DNA of 52,121 nt, from contig JAJYJC010000005.1 in assembly GCA_021796415.1 (NCBI GenBank), positions 1 through 52,121 on the forward strand, given 5' to 3'. Positions within the stretch are counted from its first letter, which is position 1. The number at the start of each line of letters is the position of its first letter. A program made the translations under genes and the position numbers. This DNA is from a bacterium. Its GTDB lineage: Bacteria; Patescibacteriota; CPR2; UBA1875; JAJYID01. The notes below the pieces were generated by a model, which saw only the letters and a list, made by a program, of their open reading frames with translations, was not told the origin of the DNA and searched no databases. Positions 45,640 through 52,121 of the stretch are shown one piece after another.

Positions 45640-46905
45640 ATGACAATAAAAGAGATGGAAAAAGAAACCGCTTTTGATAGTGCCTTGAGCCAGCTGGAAA
45701 AAGCATGCGAGATCCTCCAGGTCGGGGGAGACGTGCTGAAAGTTTTGCGCGAGCCGCAAAAAATCACCCTGGCTAGCATTCTGGTCCAACTCGACAATGG
45801 AAGCACGGAGGTATTCCAGGGTTATCGGGTGCAGCACAACAATGCCCGCGGGCCGTACAAAGGCGGCATTAGATTTCATCCGCGGGTTGATCTTGACGAG
45901 GTTAAGGCGCTGTCATTTTGGATGAGTATCAAAACTGCCGTTCTGGATGTGCCGTATGGCGGAGCGAAAGGCGGTGTGACGGTTGACCCGAAAAAGCTTT
46001 CACAAAAGGAATTAGAGCGATTATCACGCGGTTTCGTCAGGCAGTTTTACTCGGTCATCGGTCCCGATCAGGATATACCTGCGCCGGATGTTTATACAAA
46101 CTCTCAAGTGATGGCGTGGATGAGTGATGAATATTCCACCATTGCCGGCAAGAAAGAGCCGGCGGCATTTACCGGCAAGCCCATCGAGATTGGCGGGTCT
46201 ATCGACCGTGATACCTCGACATCTCAAGGCGGTGTTTACGTGCTGGAAGAGGTGATAAAGCACAGATTTAAGAGTAGAAAGAAGCCGCTTACCGTTGCTA
46301 TTTACGGCATTGGCAATGTCGGAGGAGGCGCGGCCGAAATACTTCATTACGCAAACAACGATTTTAAGGTGGTTGCCTTGGCTGATTCGAAAAATGCGGT
46401 GTACAATCCTCATGGTTTCGACGTCCCATTTTTGCTTGCGCAGAAACACGAGGAGGGAACTATTGCTGGATTTAAAGGCGCGAAAGAGATTACCCACGAG
46501 GAACTTTTGACACTCGGTGTCGACATTTTGATTCCTGCCGCTCTTGAGAACACCATCACGGCAGAAAATGCGGATGGCGTGCAGGCAAAACTTATCCTTG
46601 AGATGGCAAATGGTCCCGTAACGCCGGAAGCTGAAAAAATATTACTCAAAAATGGCACTTTAATCGTTCCGGATATCCTGGTAAATGCCGGCGGTGTGAC
46701 GGTGAGCTACTTTGAATGGTCGCAAAACAAAAGCGGATTTTATTGGGATAGTGAAGAGGTGCAGGCAAAACTTGCAAAGAAAATGAAAACCGCTTACAAA
46801 AATGTCCTAGAAATATCCAAAACTTACAAAACAGACCTTCGAACCGCTGCATACATACTTGCGGTTTCAAAAATCGTCAAAGCCCAGGGACAGTTGGGAG
46901 TTTGA
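45640..46905 (+). CDS. gdhA: Glu/Leu/Phe/Val dehydrogenase (glutamate dehydrogenase)
   Basis: RVQHNNARGPYKGGIRFHPRVDLDEVKALSFWMSIKTAVLDVPYGGAKGGV. Confidence 0.95.
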   Translation: MTIKEMEKETAFDSALSQLEKACEILQVGGDVLKVLREPQKITLASILVQLDNGSTEVFQGYRVQHNNARGPYKGGIRFHPRVDLDEVKALSFWMSIKTAVLDVPYGGAKGGVTVDPKKLSQKELERLSRGFVRQFYSVIGPDQDIPAPDVYTNSQVMAWMSDEYSTIAGKKEPAAFTGKPIEIGGSIDRDTSTSQGGVYVLEEVIKHRFKSRKKPLTVAIYGIGNVGGGAAEILHYANNDFKVVALADSKNAVYNPHGFDVPFLLAQKHEEGTIAGFKGAKEITHEELLTLGVDILIPAALENTITAENADGVQAKLILEMANGPVTPEAEKILLKNGTLIVPDILVNAGGVTVSYFEWSQNKSGFYWDSEEVQAKLAKKMKTAYKNVLEISKTYKTDLRTAAYILAVSKIVKAQGQLGV

Positions 46906-46912
46906 GCTTAAG

Positions 46913-47002
46913 TGTCATTCTGAACTTGATTCAGAATCTATACCAATAAATTCTGGATTCCGGATCAACTGATTATAATTTAAATGAATAGTCCGGAATG
47001 AC
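46913..47002. repeat. REP-like repeat
   Basis: gtcattctgaacttgattcagaatc...ggattccggatcaac...gtccggaatgac. Confidence 0.75.
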
Positions 47003-47009
47003 AAGAATC

Positions 47010-47726
47010 CTAAATGTCCTTTAATGAATTTTCATCTATATATTTCCAGTGCCATGATTCCCAAACAACACCATAAACATTATTTTTCGGATACGATTCT
47101 ACAAAACCAAATTCTTTAGCGTTTTTGGTGAGCCACGCATATTCTGTTGTTTTCTCAAAACCGTCACCTTTAATACCATCTTGGGTAATAAAGTCTATAC
47201 CCTGGACTACGCCGGAAGCATGTTCGCTATAGTGTGGCGGGAAAACACGCTTGATTGCTGCATCAAAATCAAAATGAAATGTTCTGTTTAGGTGATCAAA
47301 AAATAAGAAGACCTGTCTAGCGGGTGAACGGTAACCATATAGCACATTCAGTTCTTTGCCGAGATCTTCCCTTATCTCTTTGTTGAGTCTGGCTAAAGCT
47401 TTCACGTCTCTTGATGGGAGATACTGGACAGGAGGAACATCGGCAAGCTTATCTGTTGTAAAATGTTGATTCCTGATCGTGACAAGATTTTCCGGCTCCT
47501 TGATACCAAGAAAAGGGAGCGATTTACTGAGTTCTTTGGGATTGAAGGCAAGATACTTCTCAAAAATAGCGATCTCGTTATCAGAAAAGATATTGTACAT
47601 ATCCTCGAAGCTAAAAATGGCAAATCGTTCGTTATGCCTTTCTTCTTCCTTGCCTTTTGTGACCAGTGAGAGTATAGATTTTTTCTCTTGTTCTGATATC
47701 TTCCAAAGACTGCTTTTCATAATCAT
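47010..47726 (-). CDS. D-alanyl-D-alanine carboxypeptidase-like (VanY/M15B)
   Basis: YGYRSPARQ, HYSEHASGVVQGIDF, TTEYAWLTKNAKEFGFVESYP, ESWHWKYI. Confidence 0.8.
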   Translation of the reverse strand: MIMKSSLWKISEQEKKSILSLVTKGKEEERHNERFAIFSFEDMYNIFSDNEIAIFEKYLAFNPKELSKSLPFLGIKEPENLVTIRNQHFTTDKLADVPPVQYLPSRDVKALARLNKEIREDLGKELNVLYGYRSPARQVFLFFDHLNRTFHFDFDAAIKRVFPPHYSEHASGVVQGIDFITQDGIKGDGFEKTTEYAWLTKNAKEFGFVESYPKNNVYGVVWESWHWKYIDENSLKDI

Positions 47727-47746
47727 TTTTAGTGAATAAATTCTGA

Positions 47747-47769
47747 GATTCTGGACATGCCAGAATGAC
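47747..47769. repeat. REP-like short hairpin
   Basis: gattctggacatgccagaatgac. Confidence 0.7.
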
Positions 47770-47776
47770 GGATTAA

Positions 47777-48667
47777 TTATTGTGTATTAAATAAATACTT
47801 TCCGGCGCCGATGAGGGAGATGTCATCGCCGAAACTTGTAAATGATATTTCCGGCAGATCTTTAATCTCCTTTATGCCGTCCAAGACTTCCTTTTGGTTG
47901 TTTATAGCCGCCGATCCGCCGAAAACAATCTTCTCCGGATGATATTTTTCGATAACTTTTTCAACGGCTATTTTATTTATCCGTCCAAAGCCGTCTTTTA
48001 AAAATTTCTTGGCGGCTTCATTGCCATCACTTGCGGCGGTGAAAATGTCCTTGGCTTCTTTGGGCTCAAAATCTGAATCTATTTTCTCATTTGACTTCCA
48101 TGCGTTAAAGAAGCGCACCAAGTTATTACCGGAGCAGAAGGCTTCCCAGTGGTTGAACATTCCGGGTTTGCAGCCGCAGGGAAGATGATAGGCGCTATCG
48201 GCTATCTCAATATGGCCAAATTCCTCATCGGTGTCTTTAAATCTGATAAGCCCGCCATTTTTAATGACGGCTCCGCCGATGCCGGATGAAATAGTAATGA
48301 ATACTATGTCTTTTGCCGGGTCTTTGTAATGTTCCGCGTAAACTGCGGCAGCACCATCATTTAAGAATATAACCTCGGGGTTAATACCTCTAAAATCATC
48401 GCAGCACATCTCCGGCTGGCCGGGCAGATTGGTGAAGCTAGAAGACTCTCCGTCTACCGGACCTGCGATAGAGAAGGCAAGTCCGGCAAGCTTCTCGCCG
48501 TCGACAAAATCCCTGACCTTTTCCTTGATAATTTCAATCGTGTTCTCCTGAGGCGTCTTGATTCTCTCCGTTCGAAAAATTCGTCCTTGTTCATCCACAA
48601 TTGCAAGCCGGCAGTTGGTGGCGCCGATGTCTGCGGCAAAGCATTTTCGGGAGACGCTAGGATTCAT
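47777..48667 (-). CDS. Glucokinase/ROK-like sugar kinase
   Basis: CFAADIGATNCRLAIVDEQG; SIAGPVDGE; FLNDGAAAVYAE; ISSGIGGAVI. Confidence 0.85.
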   Translation of the reverse strand: MNPSVSRKCFAADIGATNCRLAIVDEQGRIFRTERIKTPQENTIEIIKEKVRDFVDGEKLAGLAFSIAGPVDGESSSFTNLPGQPEMCCDDFRGINPEVIFLNDGAAAVYAEHYKDPAKDIVFITISSGIGGAVIKNGGLIRFKDTDEEFGHIEIADSAYHLPCGCKPGMFNHWEAFCSGNNLVRFFNAWKSNEKIDSDFEPKEAKDIFTAASDGNEAAKKFLKDGFGRINKIAVEKVIEKYHPEKIVFGGSAAINNQKEVLDGIKEIKDLPEISFTSFGDDISLIGAGKYLFNTQ

Positions 48668-48863
48668 TTTTGTCTCTTTCTTCCTTTAGCCAGGCCAATT
48701 GTTGTTTCTTATCAGCTTCTTCTACCTCCAGAGCTTCCATTTTTCTCTGAATGTTCTTAATATCGAGCTCGAGACTACTTATGCCCTCATCAATTTCTTG
48801 ATTTGTCAGGGGTTTTTCCAGGCTGTCTCTGCCGCCTTCGGGAAATTTTAAAACTTCGTTCAT
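48657..48863 (-). CDS. Small coiled-coil hypothetical protein
   Basis: 68-aa ORF overlapping neighbours at both ends, operon-like. Confidence 0.55.
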   Translation of the reverse strand: MNEVLKFPEGGRDSLEKPLTNQEIDEGISSLELDIKNIQRKMEALEVEEADKKQQLAWLKEERDKNES

Positions 48864-50593
48864 TTTTTCTCGTTAATTTCTTTTTTGAGATTTGAGATCA
48901 GTTTCTTTAGTTCAATCTGGCCTTCGTCGCCTTTTTTATGCGAGCGGACGGCGACCTTGCCGGCTTTTTCTTCCTTCTCACCAAGTATCAGCATGTATGG
49001 AATTTTTTCGAGCTCTGCATTTCGGATCTTCTTGCCGACCGATTCATCGCTAGCATCAAACTCAACTCGCAAATCTGCGTCTTTCAATTCTTTCTCAACT
49101 TTTCTGGCAAATTCCTCAAACTTTTCCGAAACCGGAATTACCTTCACCTGCACCGGCGCAAGCCAGAGAGGGAAATATCCACCGTAGTGCTCGATCAAAA
49201 CGCCAATGAATCTTTCCAGGGAGCCGAGAAGCGCTCGGTGAATCATAACCGGCCTTTTCTTCTTGCCTTTTTCATCGACATATTCCATCTGGAAGCGTTC
49301 CGGCAGGTTGAAATCGAACTGGATGGTAGAGCACTGCCAGCTTCTGCCTAGAGAATCTTTAATCTTGATGTCGATTTTTGGCCCATAAAAAACACCTTCG
49401 CCCGGGTCAATTTCGTAGTTTATTTTTTCTCTCTTTAGGGCGCTTTCGAGAGCGCTTGTTGCCATTTTCCAGTTTTTATCGCTGCCGACAGCCTTTTCCG
49501 GTTTGGTTGAAAGATAGATCTGGATATCTGAAAATTCAAACTCCTTTAAGATTCGAAGTGCAAATGAAACCGTATCCCCAATTTCTTGTTCAACTTGATC
49601 CTCGCGGCAGATGATATGGGCATCGTCTTGGGTGAAGCCGCGTACCCTCATCAGTCCATGAAGAACGCCGCTTTTTTCATACCTATAAACAGTGCCGAAC
49701 TCAGCCAATCGCATCGGAAGTTCGCGGTAAGAACGCTGTTTGTTTTTATAAACCGCAATGTGAAAAGGGCAATTCATGGGCTTGACCAGAAACTCTTGCT
49801 TGTCGGCTTTAAACGAGGAATACATATTTTCCTTGTAAAAGCCAAGATGTCCGGAGGTTTCCCATAGTTCTTTGTGGGCGATATGCGGAGTTTCAACCAT
49901 CTGATAGCCCGACCGCTTCAGCTCATCCGTCAAAAACTCTTTGATAGCCGTTCTTAAAGCCGTGCCTTTTGGGAGCCAAACCGGCAGGCCTGCGCCAACC
50001 TCGTCGTTTATGGTAAAAATCTCAAGATCTTCACCCAACTTTCGATGGTCGCGCTTCTTGGCTTCTTCTAAGTTTTTCAAAAATTCATCCAGTTCTTTTT
50101 GTGTGGCGAAGGCGTAGCCGTAGATGCGCTGGAGCATCTTATTCTTTTCGTCACCCTTCCAGTAAGCGCCGGAAATGTGTGAGAGTTTGAAAGCGCCCAG
50201 CTGACTTGTGGAGGCCACATGCGGACCGGCGCAAAGATCGATGAAGTTTCCGGTTTTGTAGAAAGATACCGATTTCTCGCAGGATTTTTCGAGATCTTTG
50301 ATAAGCTCGGTTTTGTAAGTTTGCTTGGATTTCTTGGAAATCTCAAGCGCTTCTTTGATAGAGACATCCGCTCGCTCAAACTTCTCGTTCTTTTTTACTA
50401 TCTGCCTCATCTTTTTCTCGAGAATCGGCAAATCTTCAGGAATTAAAGTCCTCGGAAGGTCGAAGTCATAGTAAAACCCGTTCTCAATTGCCGGGCCCAT
50501 GCCGAGCTTGGCTTCCGGGAACATGTCCAAGACCGCCGCCGCCAGGATGTGGCTGAAGCTATGCCTCATAGTTTCTACATTGTTATTCTTCAT
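48860..50593 (-). CDS. thrS: Threonyl-tRNA synthetase
   Basis: METPHIAHKELWETSGHLGFYKENMY; VKPMNCPFHIAVYKNKQRSYRELPMRLAEFGTVYRYEKSGVLHGLMRVRGFTQDDAHI. Confidence 0.97.
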   Translation of the reverse strand: MKNNNVETMRHSFSHILAAAVLDMFPEAKLGMGPAIENGFYYDFDLPRTLIPEDLPILEKKMRQIVKKNEKFERADVSIKEALEISKKSKQTYKTELIKDLEKSCEKSVSFYKTGNFIDLCAGPHVASTSQLGAFKLSHISGAYWKGDEKNKMLQRIYGYAFATQKELDEFLKNLEEAKKRDHRKLGEDLEIFTINDEVGAGLPVWLPKGTALRTAIKEFLTDELKRSGYQMVETPHIAHKELWETSGHLGFYKENMYSSFKADKQEFLVKPMNCPFHIAVYKNKQRSYRELPMRLAEFGTVYRYEKSGVLHGLMRVRGFTQDDAHIICREDQVEQEIGDTVSFALRILKEFEFSDIQIYLSTKPEKAVGSDKNWKMATSALESALKREKINYEIDPGEGVFYGPKIDIKIKDSLGRSWQCSTIQFDFNLPERFQMEYVDEKGKKKRPVMIHRALLGSLERFIGVLIEHYGGYFPLWLAPVQVKVIPVSEKFEEFARKVEKELKDADLRVEFDASDESVGKKIRNAELEKIPYMLILGEKEEKAGKVAVRSHKKGDEGQIELKKLISNLKKEINEKK

Positions 50594-51281
50594 TTTCTTC
50601 CTCCTCTATAAAACTATTTTCAAAATCCTCAAGACTTAGTATTTCAGGATGCCTCTTTCGGATTGTCTCAACAAAAATTAAGGCCTCTTCTGAAAGTTCT
50701 TCAATTGGAACTCCAAATGCCTCATGAACTATCAATTCATAAGGTAGCTCGTCGCCCAGTTCCTTCACCAGTTCTTCTAAGTGTTTCATGTCTTTGTGCG
50801 GTTTTTCTAGTCTTATGATTCTATCGTGCAGATCACACTGATATCTGTAAAAAGATCTTCTTAAAAGGTCCACTCTAAATAGTTCTTGTGCATCTTCTCC
50901 TAATGCTTCCGGATCATGCCCCTTTTCTTGAAGCCATTTTTCAAACTTTTCCCAATCTTCTTTGAATTGTTCTTCATGCCGTTCTCCCTTTATAAAATCG
51001 AGGGTTAACTCTGATAAATCAATTTCGTATTCTTCAATTCTTTCGCCTGCAGCGCCTCTTTTTGATCGTTCTGCAATGTAATCGTGAAAGAATGCGGCTT
51101 TCGTTTTGTTTATCTCATCAACTTCATCGGCGCCTATCTTCTCAACAACAGCTTGGGTCCTTTCATACAACTGTTCTTTTTCTGTCTCAAGAATTTCTTG
51201 TCGTGATTTATATTCTGCTATTTCCGCCAATCGGCGCTCTTCTGCTGCCTCTGGTGAATTGCCTGAAATATCTTGTCCCAT
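50583..51281 (-). CDS. Hypothetical highly charged helical protein
   Basis: Likely start MGQDISGN; upstream part of the listed ORF covers a REP and leader sequence. Confidence 0.6.
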   Translation of the reverse strand: MGQDISGNSPEAAEERRLAEIAEYKSRQEILETEKEQLYERTQAVVEKIGADEVDEINKTKAAFFHDYIAERSKRGAAGERIEEYEIDLSELTLDFIKGERHEEQFKEDWEKFEKWLQEKGHDPEALGEDAQELFRVDLLRRSFYRYQCDLHDRIIRLEKPHKDMKHLEELVKELGDELPYELIVHEAFGVPIEELSEEALIFVETIRKRHPEILSLEDFENSFIEEEENEE

Positions 51282-51301
51282 TTTTCCTCCTTTCGATTTT
51301 C

Positions 51302-51348
51302 TGGATTCCCGCCGGATGTTTACCCGACTTTGGCGGGCGGGAATGACA
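51302..51348. repeat. REP-like repeat, near-identical to the right half of the murT copy
   Basis: tggattcccgccggatgtttacccgactttggcgggcgggaatgacag. Confidence 0.85.
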
Positions 51349-51357
51349 GGGTAATTT

Positions 51358-51580
51358 AAAAAACGACCTGAAATTAGGCCGTCAAGTCCCAAATTGGGAG
51401 GTTCCACTCGACTTCCCAGCACCTTTTAGTCTTCGAATTCTATTCTCTTCTTTAATTCCTGAAGACCTTTGCCATGGTGCCGGACTCTCTTTTGCCCATA
51501 TCGCTTCATTAATTCATTTTCACCTGGGTCTGGGTGGGGCTCAGAAGATGGTTAGTCTTCATCAAAGCCCTTATTTATTT
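51358..51580 (-). ncRNA. Candidate T-box-like leader RNA with terminator, upstream of the 50583 ORF-thrS unit
   Basis: Minus strand: ccggcacc..ggtgctgg stem; gtcgagTGGAACCtcccaatttgggacttgac; terminator acggcctaatttcaggtcgtttttt. Confidence 0.5.
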
Positions 51581-51586
51581 AAAGCA

Positions 51587-51615
51587 ATTATAATCATTTT
51601 TACCACCACAATCAA
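51587..51615 (-). promoter_or_regulatory. Promoter TTGATT-17-TATAAT for the thrS-unit leader
   Basis: Minus strand ttgattgtggtggtaaaaatgattataat. Confidence 0.7.
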
Positions 51616-51699
51616 GTATTGTTCGAAAATTTGTAGCAAAAAACGAAGAAACGTAAAGCACTTTATGTTAATTTTTCAACAAAGAGTTAAGGAGAGGTT

Positions 51700-51894
51700 A
51701 TGAACGGTAAGTTAGTTTTGGCATTTGTGGTAGCGATCCTGCTGGTAGCGGCTCTGATATTTTTGTCTTTTCTCTTGTCAAAACCGTTAACCACGACATC
51801 TACCACAACCACTCTTTTTGAGACTACGACATCGGTGCCTTCGACGACAACCTCTTCTGCAACATCCACCACAACTACAGTCCCGGGTCCGTAA
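51700..51894 (+). CDS. Small membrane-anchored Thr/Ser-rich protein
   Basis: TM then KPLTTTSTTTTLFETTTSVPSTTTSSATSTTTTVPGP; RBS aaggagagg. Confidence 0.6.
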   Translation: MNGKLVLAFVVAILLVAALIFLSFLLSKPLTTTSTTTTLFETTTSVPSTTTSSATSTTTTVPGP

Positions 51895-51930
51895 AATTGA
51901 TCATTAATTCAAGAGTGAAAGGAGGTGAAA

Positions 51931-52121
51931 ATGAAAAAACCGCTAGTTGCAGTTGCCGCCTTGGTGCTTATAGTTTCGTTTTTGGGCGCTTATCTTCTTT
52001 TAAAACCTCCTCCAAAACCGGTGGTAATGCTTCCAAACGAAACTACGGTGCTTGCGAAAGACAAAAACACCGTTTCTATAATGAACTTTGCTTTTACCCC
52101 GAGCACCCTACGAATTCAGCA
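51931..52121 (+). CDS. Membrane-anchored cupredoxin-like protein, truncated by window end
   Basis: MKKPLVAVAALVLIVSFLGAYLLLKPPPKPVVMLPNETTVLAKDKNTVSIMNFAFTPSTLRIQ. Confidence 0.65.
   Translation, partial: MKKPLVAVAALVLIVSFLGAYLLLKPPPKPVVMLPNETTVLAKDKNTVSIMNFAFTPSTLRIQ

Noticed and set aside
51358-51580. tmRNA, SRP RNA or 6S RNA as identity of this leader
   Set aside because: No tag reading frame/tRNA-like ends, no SRP domain IV motif, and a terminator follows directly upstream of ORFs; T-box-like attenuator fits better.

Overview
52 kb window of a bacterial genome that looks like a Patescibacteria/CPR-type lineage; this is inferred from gene content and dispersed repeats and is not proven. 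The backbone holds housekeeping genes: infC-rpmI-rplT, thrS, miaA, miaB, gatD-murT, comM, bactofilin, malic enzyme, Glu dehydrogenase, MgtA, LCP and ABC transporters. rnpB (RNase P RNA) and tRNA-Glu(TTC) lie at 12.4-13.0 kb. An AT-rich integrative element starts in the tRNA-Glu 3' end. It carries a large serine recombinase, small replication-like ORFs, a winged-helix-like protein next to a ~22-bp iteron array, and an operon of small zinc-ribbon/membrane proteins. Two look-alike structured RNA leaders sit in front of the recombinase and the membrane operon. Further on is an AbiEi/AbiEii module bracketed by 63-64 bp repeats. The observations most worth following are: (1) the paired structured leader RNAs; (2) dispersed repeats inserted in frame into MurT, MiaA and MiaB; (3) a tight operon of PaaK-like adenylating enzyme, Acg/nitroreductase-like protein, ThiF/E1-like protein and 7TM-GAF histidine kinase; (4) the iteron array; (5) a T-box-like leader upstream of the thrS unit; (6) two genes (infC, DUF4446) that appear to start at ATA; (7) four-helix-bundle (IVP/S23-like) genes bracketed by repeats; (8) two paralogous 30-32 aa mini-ORFs missing from the ORF track. 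All family names come from reading the sequence; no database search was run.
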